A DNA stretch of 64,000 nt from Anaerotignum propionicum (lineage in GTDB: Bacteria > Bacillota > Clostridia > Lachnospirales > Anaerotignaceae), in contig NZ_JANGAD010000010.1 of assembly GCF_024461735.1 (NCBI RefSeq), positions 1 through 64,000 of the forward strand, in the 5' to 3' direction. Below the pieces are notes generated by a model. It was given only the letters and a program-made list of their open reading frames with translations. It did not search any database and had not been told where the DNA came from. The position numbers and the translations under genes were made by a program. This document shows positions 25,636-34,404 of this stretch, one piece after another (the first letter of the stretch is position 1; every line of letters starts with the position of its first letter).

Positions 25636-26801
25636 TGGCGAAGCATTTTTTATCGGGTAATGAGGCATTTGCCTATGGCATTCGTCTGGCTCGGCCACAG
25701 GTTATTTCCGCATATCCCATTACACCTCAGACCATTGTGGTGGAAAAATTATCAGAAATGGTGGAGGACAATAGCTTACAGGCGGAGTTTATTCATGTGG
25801 AATCGGAACATTCTGCACTTTCTTGTGCCATTGGGGCTTCGGCGGTGGGGGCACGTGCCTTTACGGCGACTTCTTCCCAAGGACTATTATACATGGCGGA
25901 GTGCCTAACCTATGCCGCCGGCGGACGGTTTCCTATTGTTATGATGAATGCCAACCGCTCCACAGCATTGCCTTGGAATATCTATGGAGATCAAAGGGAT
26001 TCCCTTTCCCTTCTGGATTGCGGCTGGATTCAGGCTTATGCAGAGAATGCTCAGGAAAGCTTGGACTTAGCATTGATGGGCTATTACATTGCGGAACATA
26101 AGGCGGTTTCTACGCCCTTCATGGCAAATTTGGATGGCTTTGTATTGACCCACACTTATGAGGTGGTGGAGGTTCCTGAGGCTGCAGAAGCAGATTTATT
26201 TCTGCAACCATATGCAACAGAAAATAAATTAGATTTATCCAATCCCAAAAATCTGGCTTTTTCTGTAGGTCCAGACCATAACACTGCCTTTAAATATAAA
26301 GAACATTTGGGAATTTTACGAGCAAAAGAGGCAATTTCAGAAGCGGAATATAAATTTGCAAAGATTTTCGGTAGAGGATACACGGGTTTAATAGAGACCT
26401 ATCAGACAGAGGATGCAGAGTATATCATAATCACACTGGGCAGTATCGCAGGCTTAGTGAGAGAAACTGTAGATAAGCTTCGTGAAAAGGGGGAAAAGGT
26501 AGGGCTTTTGCGGATACGCTATATGCGTCCATTTCCCAATGAAGAAATTGCTTCTACCGTAAAAAATGCGAAAGCAATTGGCGTTTTAGAAAAGGATATT
26601 TCCTTTGGAAATGAAGGCACGGTATTTACTAACGTAAATTCTGCATTACAAAAAGTCGGATTATCTGTTCCTTCTTCCAATTATATTGGAGGGCTAGGAG
26701 GAAGAAATATCTCAGCCCAAGAGATTGAAGGTGTTTTTGAAGCATTGAAAACAGAAAAAAGAACTGTGAGCTTTTTAGGAATGGAAGGTGAGCAACCATG
26801 A
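25635..26801 (+). CDS. 2-oxoacid:ferredoxin oxidoreductase, alpha subunit
   Basis: 388 residues of the PorA/VorB type (GNEAFAYGIRLARPQVISAYPITPQT, ESEHSALSCAIGASAVGARAFTATSSQG). The C-terminal transketolase-like domain II carries GSIAGLVRETVDKLREKG. It overlaps the beta gene by 4 nt. Substrate class (pyruvate, branched-chain, aryl or methylthio 2-oxoacid) is not fixed by these motifs. Confidence 0.94.
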   Translation: MAKHFLSGNEAFAYGIRLARPQVISAYPITPQTIVVEKLSEMVEDNSLQAEFIHVESEHSALSCAIGASAVGARAFTATSSQGLLYMAECLTYAAGGRFPIVMMNANRSTALPWNIYGDQRDSLSLLDCGWIQAYAENAQESLDLALMGYYIAEHKAVSTPFMANLDGFVLTHTYEVVEVPEAAEADLFLQPYATENKLDLSNPKNLAFSVGPDHNTAFKYKEHLGILRAKEAISEAEYKFAKIFGRGYTGLIETYQTEDAEYIIITLGSIAGLVRETVDKLREKGEKVGLLRIRYMRPFPNEEIASTVKNAKAIGVLEKDISFGNEGTVFTNVNSALQKVGLSVPSSNYIGGLGGRNISAQEIEGVFEALKTEKRTVSFLGMEGEQP

Positions 26802-27691
26802 GCTTAACTGCAAAAACGTTAAATGAGGAAGAGTTTTTTTACGGACATAAAGCATGTGCCGGTTGTGGAGGAAGCTTAGCGGTTCGTATTGCGTTAAAGG
26901 TTTTGGGAGAGCATGCAATTGCAGTGCTTCCTGCGGGATGTATGTCTGCTGTGGGGTTTAATTTTCCCCAACTATGCTTTGGGAACAACGCAATGATTTC
27001 AACCTTCGCAGGAACAGCTTCTATGCTGACGGGGGTTGAGGCAGGCTTGCGAGCCCAAGGAATTACCGATTTTCATGCGGTGGGTTTCGCCGGAGACGGT
27101 GGCACTGCGGATATTGGGATTCAAGCGCTTTCAGGGGCCATTGACCGCAACGATAACATTTTATATATCTGCTATGATAACGAAGCTTATATGAACACAG
27201 GAATACAAAAAAGCTCCTTAACGCCCTTTGGTGCAAAAACAACTACCACCCCTGCAGGGAAAAATATTCGGGGCAATCTTCGACCAAAGAAAAATATGTT
27301 TGAAATTACCGCGGCTCATGGCATTGCATATGCCGCTACAGCAAGCATTGGTTTTTTGAATGATTTTATGAATAAAGTGGAAAAGGCATCAAAAATCAAA
27401 GGCACAAAATACATACATGTCATTGCACCTTGTCCCACGGGTTGGGGTACTGCTACAGATGAAACCATTGATTTCGCTAAGGAAATTGTTGAATGTGGGT
27501 TGTGGTATTTGGCTGAATATGAAAACGAGGAATTTATTTTGAATTACAAACCCACAGAATTTACAGATGTGGAGGCTTATCTTAGAAAACAAAGCCGTTT
27601 TGCGCAGCTTACGGATGAAGATATACAAAGGGTAACGGCATCTCGAGATAAAAAATGGGATTCTATTTTGAAAAATTATAAAGTGAATTAG
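26798..27691 (+). CDS. 2-oxoacid:ferredoxin oxidoreductase, beta (TPP) subunit
   Basis: 297 residues. The cysteines CAGCGG near the N-terminus and AGCMS bind the proximal 4Fe-4S cluster, and the TPP motif is GDGGTADIGIQALSGAIDRNDNILYICYDNEAY. This is the catalytic subunit. It is followed 13 nt later by the acyl-CoA ligase gene. Confidence 0.95.
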   Translation: MSLTAKTLNEEEFFYGHKACAGCGGSLAVRIALKVLGEHAIAVLPAGCMSAVGFNFPQLCFGNNAMISTFAGTASMLTGVEAGLRAQGITDFHAVGFAGDGGTADIGIQALSGAIDRNDNILYICYDNEAYMNTGIQKSSLTPFGAKTTTTPAGKNIRGNLRPKKNMFEITAAHGIAYAATASIGFLNDFMNKVEKASKIKGTKYIHVIAPCPTGWGTATDETIDFAKEIVECGLWYLAEYENEEFILNYKPTEFTDVEAYLRKQSRFAQLTDEDIQRVTASRDKKWDSILKNYKVN

Positions 27692-27704
27692 GAGGTAAAA
27701 GGCC

Positions 27705-29021
27705 ATGAGTGAGAAAAAATATTGGGATGAAGCGTTGGAAACATTGCCGAGGGCAGAGCTGGAAAAGCGCCAGCTAAAAGACTTAAAGGAAATTGTTCAA
27801 TTTGCATATGAAAATGCACCCTATTATAAAAAAAGTTTTGACGAAGCAGGGGTGAAGCCTTCGGATATTCAGACGTTAGCCGATATTCAAAAGCTTCCGT
27901 TTATAGATAAAACGACACAGCGTGATACCCAAGGGGTAGGTTCCTTTTTGGGTGAGCTTTGCGCTGTACCAGAGGAGGAGGTTATTTTTATTTCCACGTC
28001 CTCGGGTTCTACAGGTGTTCCAACCATGAGCCCCTTTACAAAAAAAGATTTTGATGAATTTCAGGATGCGGAAAGCCGTTGGTTTTGGCAAATCGGCATG
28101 AGGCCAAAGGATCGCTATGTTCATGCTTTAAATTTTTCCCTCTATGTTGGGGGGCCTGATGTCATTGGTGCCCAGAACCTTGGTGCGTTATGTATTTGGG
28201 GAGGAACACTGCCCAGTGAACGTTTGTTATATGTTTTGAAAACCTATCAGCCTACCATTATATGGACTAGTCCTTCCTATGCATGGCATTTGGGGGAAAC
28301 AGCAATCAAAAACGGCATTGATCCCAAAAAGGATTTGGCAATTGAAAAAATCATCGTAGCAGGAGAGCTTGGCGGTTCCATTGATTCCACAAGGAAAGCC
28401 ATTGAAGATTTATGGGGGGCAGAGGTTTTTGATTTCTATGGGCTTTCGGATATTTTCGGTGCATGTGCCGCAATGTGCGAGGCAAAGGATGGCTTACATA
28501 TCGCTGAGGATCATATTTTGGTGGAAACGATTGACCTTAAAACAGGTGAAATATTACCTTCAGGAGAAGTGGGTGAGCTGGTTTATACCACTTTGCGCAA
28601 GCACGCAAGACCACTTTTGCGTTTCCGCACTGGTGATATTGGTTGGATTGACAATACACCTTGTTCATGCGGTCGTACCCACGGCAGAATCCATATTAAC
28701 GGAAGAAAGGATGATATGTTTATTGTTTCTGCGGTAAACGTTTTCCCCAGTGACATTGAGGCTGTGATTCGAGATATAAAAGGTATCACAGGAGAGTATC
28801 TTGTGCGCATTTTTGAGAAAGACTATACTTGCAAGTATTCTGTGGAGATTGAGCGCAACGCAGATAATACTGAGCCTGATGAAAGGATCGAAGCCTTGGT
28901 TTCCGATGCTTTAAAGGCAAGGATTGGTGTTAAACCTTCCAGCGTAAAAGTCCATCCCGATGGAGGATTAAACACCCGCTCGGAGCATAAATCAAAGCGT
29001 ATTATTGATGAACGTAACTAG
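27705..29021 (+). CDS. Phenylacetate-CoA ligase (PaaK) family acyl-CoA synthetase
   Basis: 438 residues, PaaK length. The ATP loop STSSGSTGVPTMSPFTKKD, the adenylate motif FDFYGLSDIFG and the C-terminal GRKDDMFIVSAVNVFPSDIEAV are present. The family forms aryl- or acyl-CoA with AMP release. Placed after an enzyme that makes acyl-CoA from 2-oxoacids and before an aminotransferase, it may either activate the acid or run in reverse to conserve energy from the acyl-CoA. The acyl group is unknown; phenylacetate, indoleacetate, branched acids and 3-methylthiopropionate all fit. Confidence 0.88.
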   Translation: MSEKKYWDEALETLPRAELEKRQLKDLKEIVQFAYENAPYYKKSFDEAGVKPSDIQTLADIQKLPFIDKTTQRDTQGVGSFLGELCAVPEEEVIFISTSSGSTGVPTMSPFTKKDFDEFQDAESRWFWQIGMRPKDRYVHALNFSLYVGGPDVIGAQNLGALCIWGGTLPSERLLYVLKTYQPTIIWTSPSYAWHLGETAIKNGIDPKKDLAIEKIIVAGELGGSIDSTRKAIEDLWGAEVFDFYGLSDIFGACAAMCEAKDGLHIAEDHILVETIDLKTGEILPSGEVGELVYTTLRKHARPLLRFRTGDIGWIDNTPCSCGRTHGRIHINGRKDDMFIVSAVNVFPSDIEAVIRDIKGITGEYLVRIFEKDYTCKYSVEIERNADNTEPDERIEALVSDALKARIGVKPSSVKVHPDGGLNTRSEHKSKRIIDERN

Positions 29022-29048
29022 GAGTATCTTATTTAAGGAGATGGAACT

Positions 29049-30233
29049 ATGCCGCAACTTTCAAAAAGAACAGAAACCTTTACCGATTCTGTCATTCGCA
29101 GAATGACTAGAGTTTCAATGAAATATAATGCAGTAAATTTATCTCAGGGCTTTCCTGATTTTGATCCACCCAAGGAAATTTTAGCCCGTTTGGCTGAAGT
29201 GTCAAATGAGGATTTTCATCAATATTCCATTACATGGGGGGCGCAAAATTTTAGAGAAGCTTTGGCAGTGAAACAGTCAAGATTGATGGGACGAAACATT
29301 GATCCCAATGGAGAAATTGTAGTTACCTGCGGTAGTACGGAGGCCATGATGGTTGCCATGATGACCGTGGCAAACCCAGGGGATAAAGTAATTGTATTTT
29401 CGCCCTTTTACGAAAATTATGGTGCTGATACCATTCTTTGTGGAGCAGAACCTATTTATGTACCTCTATATCCCCCTGAATTTAACTTTAACCCCGATGA
29501 ATTGGAAGCGGCATTCAAGCAAAAGCCAAAGGCACTGATTCTTTGCAATCCTTCCAACCCTTGTGGCAAGGTGTTTACCTATAATGAACTGAAAATCATT
29601 GCTGATTTTGCGGAAAAGTATGATGCCTTTGTTATTACCGATGAAGTTTATGAACACATTGTTTACGAACCATTCAAGCATGTTTATTTTGCTTCATTGC
29701 CAAGAATGTGGGAACGAACCATTTCCTGCAGCTCATTATCAAAAACCTATTCTATCACGGGCTGGCGCTTAGGTTATATCATTGCACCCCCTGAGATTAT
29801 TGATGTGGCAAAAAAAGTCCACGACTTTTTAACGGTAGGTGCGGCGGCCCCCTTACAGGAAGCGGCAGTCACAGGATTAAAATTTGGAGATGGGTATTAT
29901 GAAAAGCTTCGAGGGATTTATACGGCAAAGAAAAACCTGTTTATGAAGGGCTTGGATGATTTGGGTATTATCCATACCAATCCCCAAGGGGCATACTATG
30001 TTTTGCTTGATATTTCCGAATTTGGGTTTGAGAGCGACTTAGAGTTTTGTGAGGTTTTGGCAGAAAAGGTGGGCATTGGGGCTGTTCCCGGCTCCAGCTT
30101 TTTTAGAGAAAATGTAAATCATTTGGTGCGTCTACATTTTGCTAAAAAAGAAGATACATTGAATGAAGCTTTAAATAGATTGGCATACTTGCGGAAAAAA
30201 ATCACACCCAAAAAGCAATTGTTAAAATTGTAA
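29049..30233 (+). CDS. Class I/II aminotransferase
   Basis: 394 residues. PLP-binding segments: GSTEAMMVAMMTVANPGDKV, NPSNPCGKVFT, ITDEVYEHIVY and the lysine motif SSLSKTYSITGWRLGY. The family resembles kynurenine/glutamine-transaminase-K and methionine aminotransferases in the STEAMMVAMM and PFYENYGAD regions. It would supply the 2-oxoacid to the ferredoxin oxidoreductase upstream. With metQNI in the same direction, methionine is a candidate substrate; aromatic amino acids are the other. Confidence 0.88.
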   Translation: MPQLSKRTETFTDSVIRRMTRVSMKYNAVNLSQGFPDFDPPKEILARLAEVSNEDFHQYSITWGAQNFREALAVKQSRLMGRNIDPNGEIVVTCGSTEAMMVAMMTVANPGDKVIVFSPFYENYGADTILCGAEPIYVPLYPPEFNFNPDELEAAFKQKPKALILCNPSNPCGKVFTYNELKIIADFAEKYDAFVITDEVYEHIVYEPFKHVYFASLPRMWERTISCSSLSKTYSITGWRLGYIIAPPEIIDVAKKVHDFLTVGAAAPLQEAAVTGLKFGDGYYEKLRGIYTAKKNLFMKGLDDLGIIHTNPQGAYYVLLDISEFGFESDLEFCEVLAEKVGIGAVPGSSFFRENVNHLVRLHFAKKEDTLNEALNRLAYLRKKITPKKQLLKL

Positions 30234-30274
30234 GTTCTGAATGTGGCACTGTTTTGTGTTTCACATAGGCATAA

Positions 30275-30316
30275 AGAAAAGACATGGTTCTTACAGGGAG
30301 GAACCATGTCTTTTCT
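30275..30316. terminator. Bidirectional terminator between the aminotransferase and rrf2 genes
   Basis: A perfect 16-bp stem (30275-30290 with 30301-30316), T-rich on the right-hand side and with an A-rich left flank. Confidence 0.88.
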
Positions 30317-30376
30317 AATTTAACATTTGTAGAGCTTCTGTAGAATGAGAAAGCATTTTTCTTTTTTCAAATGGAT

Positions 30377-30805
30377 TTAGATAATATAGTTATCTCCCGG
30401 TTGATAAGAAGCCATTAAATCAGCAATGGTAATTCCGTCTAGATATTCGGAAATCAGCTTATCTAACCCTTGCCACATGGAAAGAGTGCGGCAATCATGA
30501 ACACGGGTGCACTGCTCAGATTTTTCATTCAAGCAGGCAACTGGAGCAAGGCTCCCCTCCGTCAATCGCAAAATACTCCCCACTGTATAGGCATCTGGGG
30601 TTTTGCTTAGGCGATAACCCCCACCTTTTCCTCTTTGACCGATTAAAAATTTTTCACGCACCAAGGATTTTAGAATAATCTCTAAATATTTTTCAGAGAT
30701 TTCCTGCCTTTCGGCAATTTCCTTTAAAGGAATGTAATCTCCCGGGTGTTCTGCTAAGTCTATCATAACGCGTAATGCATATCTTCCTTTTGTTGAAATC
30801 ATCAT
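30377..30805 (-). CDS. Rrf2-family regulator, CymR/IscR-like, candidate master repressor of the cysteine regulon
   Basis: 142 residues. The N-terminal MISTKGRYALRVMIDLAEH and the winged helix with LKEIAERQEISEKYLEIILKSL are typical. Three cysteines (Cys91, Cys99, Cys105; spacing C-x7-C-x5-C) lie where Fe-S-binding Rrf2 proteins have theirs; Bacillus CymR, as I recall it, lacks a cluster. The start is ATGATG at 30805/30802, with GGAGGG upstream. It is divergent from the second cysK and its own promoter carries the ACCTAT/ATAGG palindrome, so it is the best candidate for the protein that binds that motif at five promoters here. CysK-CymR contact is known in Bacillus and could apply. Confidence 0.9.
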   Translation of the reverse strand: MMISTKGRYALRVMIDLAEHPGDYIPLKEIAERQEISEKYLEIILKSLVREKFLIGQRGKGGGYRLSKTPDAYTVGSILRLTEGSLAPVACLNEKSEQCTRVHDCRTLSMWQGLDKLISEYLDGITIADLMASYQPGDNYII

Positions 30806-30825
30806 AAAAATCCCTCCAAGCTTAA

Positions 30826-30858
30826 ACCTATTATATAATAGGGTAAATAGGAAAGCAA
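30826..30858 (-). promoter_or_regulatory. rrf2 promoter with overlapping palindrome
   Basis: On the minus strand TTGCTT (30853-30858) and TATAAT (30830-30835) are 17 nt apart. ACCTAT (30826-30831)-N6-ATAGGG (30838-30843) covers the -10, which implies autorepression. The extra AATAGGAAA half-site follows at 30847. Confidence 0.7.
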
Positions 30859-30890
30859 ACAAAATATTTATGAAAAAACTCTATTTCCTA

Positions 30891-30946
30891 TTGACAAATT
30901 AGAAAAGAAAGCATATTATACCTATAAACCTACTTAGTTTATAGGG
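30891..30946 (+). promoter_or_regulatory. Second cysK promoter with operator
   Basis: TTGACA (30891-30896), 17 nt, TATTAT (30914-30919). Directly after it come ACCTAT (30920-30925) and ACCTAC (30928-30933)-N7-ATAGGG (30941-30946), covering the transcription start. Confidence 0.78.
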
Positions 30947-31037
30947 TAAAAGAAAAAGCGTTGCCTTATCTGTGTAATGAAAATGATATAAGGTGACATG
31001 ATAATAATAAGAGTGATTATGAATGGAGGAATTTATT

Positions 31038-31970
31038 ATGAGTAAAATTTACACTTCTGCAGATCAATTGGTAGGAAAGACACCGTTATTGGAACTGACC
31101 CATATTGAAAAGGAATACGCACTGGAAGCTAAAATTCTTGCGAAATTAGAATACTTCAATCCCGCCGGTTCAGTAAAGGATAGAATTGCAAAAAGCATGT
31201 TAGACGATGCAGAACAAAGAGGGATTTTAAAGCCTGATTCTGTGATTATTGAACCAACTTCAGGTAACACAGGCATTGGCTTGGCGGCAATTGCTGCGGC
31301 AAAGGGATATAGAATTATTATCGTAATGCCTGAAACGATGAGCGTAGAACGTCGCCAACTGATGAAAGCCTATGGCGCGGAGCTGGTTTTGACTGATGGT
31401 GCAAAAGGCATGAAGGGTGCCATTGCCAAGGCGGAGGAGCTGTCTCAGGAGATCCCTAACAGTTTTGTTCCGGGACAGTTTGTAAACCCTGCAAACCCCG
31501 CTGTTCATGAGGCAACAACAGGCCCTGAGATTTGGGATGATACCGATGGAAATGTGGACATTTTTGTAGCAGGTGTCGGCACAGGTGGTACAGTTACGGG
31601 AGTAGGCTCCTATTTGAAAGGAAAGAATGCAGAGATTAAAGTGGTTGCTGTAGAGCCCGCCGCTTCTCCTGTTTTAAGTAAGGGTACCCCCGGTGTTCAC
31701 AAAATTCAAGGAATTGGCGCAGGTTTTGTACCTGATGTTTTGAATACAGAAATTTATGATGAAATTATTCCTGTTGAAAACGAAGATGCTTTTGCAACAG
31801 GAAAGCAAATTGGTCGTGCGGAGGGTGTCTTGGTTGGCATTTCCTCAGGGGCTGCTTTGTGGGCAGCGATTCAGCTGGCAAAGCGTCCTGAAAACAAGGG
31901 CAAAACCATTGTTGCATTGTTGCCTGATACAGGAGAGCGTTACCTTTCCACACCTATGTTTGCGGATTAA
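31038..31970 (+). CDS. cysK: Cysteine synthase (second CysK)
   Basis: 310 residues. PAGSVKDR (Lys47), [17 protein letters not shown] and GISSGAAL are intact. It is a close paralogue of the CysK at 15710. The ATG at 31038 has GGAGG 8 nt upstream; the ATG at 31023 is inside that ribosome site region. Unlike the other sulfur operons it has the operator but no Cys-run leader ORF in its 5' region (30947-31037). CysK also serves as partner of CymR in Bacillus, and this one is divergent from the Rrf2 gene. Confidence 0.95.
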   Translation: MSKIYTSADQLVGKTPLLELTHIEKEYALEAKILAKLEYFNPAGSVKDRIAKSMLDDAEQRGILKPDSVIIEPTSGNTGIGLAAIAAAKGYRIIIVMPETMSVERRQLMKAYGAELVLTDGAKGMKGAIAKAEELSQEIPNSFVPGQFVNPANPAVHEATTGPEIWDDTDGNVDIFVAGVGTGGTVTGVGSYLKGKNAEIKVVAVEPAASPVLSKGTPGVHKIQGIGAGFVPDVLNTEIYDEIIPVENEDAFATGKQIGRAEGVLVGISSGAALWAAIQLAKRPENKGKTIVALLPDTGERYLSTPMFAD

Positions 31971-32010
31971 TTTAACACAAAATGTAAGTCATATAAATGT
32001 TTTTCGTCCA

Positions 32011-32039
32011 TTGACAAGGTAGAATTGACGTGCTAAGAT
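32011..32039 (+). promoter_or_regulatory. Promoter of the alpha/beta hydrolase gene
   Basis: TTGACA (32011-32016), 17 nt, TAAGAT (32034-32039), with TG before the -10. The 150-nt leader that follows shows no recognisable riboswitch or Cys-run ORF. Confidence 0.7.
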
Positions 32040-32190
32040 TACCAATAAACATAGTATGAAAATGGTAGCCTGGCATAAAAAGACTGAGTGAAAACACGGA
32101 ATTTAGATTTGCATTAGAATCTTAATTTCCACTTTAAAACAAAGGAAAAGAGTGTATTAGCAAGTAGAAAATACAAGTGGGGGGGTCTCT

Positions 32191-33057
32191 ATGAAATCAT
32201 TAATCAATTATGGTGAAATTCATTATGGTGATGTGCCAAACCGTCCTAACCAAATAGGTATTATCATTCCCGGCCCTCGTGGTAAGCTTTTGGCTACATT
32301 ATATACCTCCGGAGGCAAGGGACCTCACCCACTGATTCTTTTATTCCATGGAATACCAGGAAATGAGCAAAATTTAGATATTGCTCAGGCTCTTCGCCGA
32401 GAAGGATTTCATGTGCTGACCTTTCATTACAGCGGAAGTTGGGGCAGTGATGGAGAATACTCTCTGATAAATAATTTGGAGGATGCAGAAACGGTATTGG
32501 ATTTTGCATTGAAGGATAAATACTATGGTATAGATAGAAGTCGTATTTACGCCATTGGTCATAGCTTAGGGGGTTTTGTCTGCGGACAGTTAAGCGCAAA
32601 ACGAAAGGAAATTGCCGCTTGTGCTTTGCTAATGCCTTGTGATATCGGAAGGTTTTTCCGAATCAAAGAGGAGGATACTGTGGCAGGTAGAATTTTATAT
32701 CAAATTTTAGAAGAAAGTGCTTTGTGGCTGCATGGTGCAAAAGTAGAACTTTTCTTAGAAGAAATAAAACAAAATCATTCTATTTTCCCCCTAGAAGCTG
32801 TGGCGTTGCAGTTGGCAAAGAAGCCTGTTTTATGCGTAGAAGCCTTACTGGATATTCATACGCCACCTAAGCACCATTGCCATCCTTTAGAAAACGGAAT
32901 TCTTGCAGCAGGAGGCACACAGTTACGGGTGCATGCATTACAAACGGATCACTGTGCGGCGGACTATCGTTTGGAGCTGATTCGTATTGTGACGGACTAC
33001 TTTTGGGAAGTTACTTCTGAAAAAGAGCTTACCCTTAGCCAAAAAGAAATTATATAA
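32191..33057 (+). CDS. Alpha/beta hydrolase
   Basis: 288 residues. The oxyanion segment LILLFHGIPGNEQN, the nucleophile elbow GHSLGGFVCG (serine near residue 127) and a C-terminal histidine in QTDHCAADYR form a plausible triad. There is no signal peptide, so it acts in the cytoplasm. The substrate is unknown (esterase or peptidase of the COG1073/COG1506 type). The ribosome site is a G-run (GTGGGGGGG). It is monocistronic and lies between cysK and mnmA. Confidence 0.8.
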   Translation: MKSLINYGEIHYGDVPNRPNQIGIIIPGPRGKLLATLYTSGGKGPHPLILLFHGIPGNEQNLDIAQALRREGFHVLTFHYSGSWGSDGEYSLINNLEDAETVLDFALKDKYYGIDRSRIYAIGHSLGGFVCGQLSAKRKEIAACALLMPCDIGRFFRIKEEDTVAGRILYQILEESALWLHGAKVELFLEEIKQNHSIFPLEAVALQLAKKPVLCVEALLDIHTPPKHHCHPLENGILAAGGTQLRVHALQTDHCAADYRLELIRIVTDYFWEVTSEKELTLSQKEII

Positions 33058-33125
33058 CAGTGAAAGAGGAATCAAATACCATTCATTTGTGGTTTCATAA
33101 ATAATAGTATTTCTCCGATTAATAA

Positions 33126-33161
33126 GGTCAATTGCTTTTCAATTTTTGATGGCAATTGACC
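33126..33161 (+). terminator. Perfect 10-bp inverted repeat, probable terminator
   Basis: GGTCAATTGC (33126-33135) and GCAATTGACC (33152-33161) with a 16-nt loop; only a weak T-rich tail follows. Confidence 0.55.
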
Positions 33162-33276
33162 ATGTTTGCGTTTATAAAAAGAAAAATAGTTGTTTTGTTT
33201 TCGGGTACATTAAGAATATCTCAATTGGAATTTTATTGTATGCCATAGAGAATGAAAAGATTGCGGGGATAAAAAA

Positions 33277-34368
33277 ATGGATAATAAACGTGCTTTGATT
33301 GCCATGAGCGGTGGTGTGGACAGCTCCATTGCCGCCTACTTTATGAAGAAAAATGGATACTACTGCGAGGGAACGACAATGCGCCTATACCGTAATGAGG
33401 ATATTGGTCGTTGTGATTTTCGCACCTGCTGCTCGCAGAAGGATATTGATGATGCCAGCGAAGTGGCATTTCAGCTGGACATGCCCTATGAGGTTCTGGA
33501 CTTTACCATGGATTTTCGAGAAAAAATCATAGAGAAGTTTATTCGTATTTATGAACATGGCGGAACACCCAATCCCTGTATTGACTGCAATCGTTATATG
33601 AAGTTTGATAAGCTTTTGAATTTTGCCCAAGAGAAGAACTTAAACTATGTTGTAACGGGGCATTATGCAAGAATTGAACAAGATGAGACAACGGGACGAT
33701 ATTTATTGAAAAAAGCATTGGATGATACCAAAGATCAAAGCTATGCTCTTTATACAATGACCCAAAGTCAGCTGGCTCACACTCTGTTTCCCTTAGGAAG
33801 CTTACGAAAAAAAGAGGTGCGGGTGTTGGCGGATGAACTGCATTTTGTCAATGCCAGAAAGCATGATAGTCAGGACATTTGCTTCGTTCCCGATGGGGAC
33901 TACACAAAATTTATGGAGGAATATACAGGCAGACAGTACCCGCCCGGAGACTTTCTGGATCATAAGGGAAATGTCGTTGGAAAACATAGCGGAGCAGTGC
34001 GCTATACCTTAGGCCAAAGGAAAGGTTTGGGCTTGGCTATGGGCGAGCCTGTTTATGTTTGTGGGAAGTCTATGGAAAAGAATACTGTTACGGTGGGGCC
34101 TGAAGCTGCGCTGTATACCAAGGTCCTGCTTGCTGATGATATGAACTGGATTGCCTTTGAGAACTTGGATAAGCCTATGCGGTTTCAGGGAAAAACCCGT
34201 TATCGCCAACAGGAACAATGGGCTACGGTCTCTCCGTTGCAAAATGGACAGGTGCGGGTGGAATTTGATACCTCTCAGCGGGCGATTACCCCGGGGCAAG
34301 CCTTGGTTCTATATGATGGAGATGTGGTAGTAGGTGGGGGAACAATCTCAGGAGTTTTACCTGAATAA
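33277..34368 (+). CDS. mnmA: tRNA-specific 2-thiouridylase
   Basis: 363 residues, normal length. The PP-loop AMSGGVDSSIAAY (9-21) activates the tRNA; the catalytic cysteines are Cys101 in NPCIDCNRYMKF and the one in HDSQDICFVPDG near residue 203. CCSQKDIDDA is the usual Firmicute segment. It thiolates U34 of Lys, Glu and Gln tRNAs with sulfur from a cysteine desulfurase; such a gene lies two genes downstream. The three genes mnmA-tcdA-desulfurase are close and probably one operon. Confidence 0.96.
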   Translation: MDNKRALIAMSGGVDSSIAAYFMKKNGYYCEGTTMRLYRNEDIGRCDFRTCCSQKDIDDASEVAFQLDMPYEVLDFTMDFREKIIEKFIRIYEHGGTPNPCIDCNRYMKFDKLLNFAQEKNLNYVVTGHYARIEQDETTGRYLLKKALDDTKDQSYALYTMTQSQLAHTLFPLGSLRKKEVRVLADELHFVNARKHDSQDICFVPDGDYTKFMEEYTGRQYPPGDFLDHKGNVVGKHSGAVRYTLGQRKGLGLAMGEPVYVCGKSMEKNTVTVGPEAALYTKVLLADDMNWIAFENLDKPMRFQGKTRYRQQEQWATVSPLQNGQVRVEFDTSQRAITPGQALVLYDGDVVVGGGTISGVLPE

Positions 34369-34404
34369 TATAGACTGGATACTGATAAAGGAGAAATACA
34401 GAAA

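Noticed and set aside
30947..31037. Cys-run leader before the second cysK
   Set aside because: No ORF with adjacent Cys codons and a ribosome site is present; this operon has only the operator.
32055..32090. Short ORF MKMVAWHKKTE before the alpha/beta hydrolase
   Set aside because: No ribosome site and no informative codon run.
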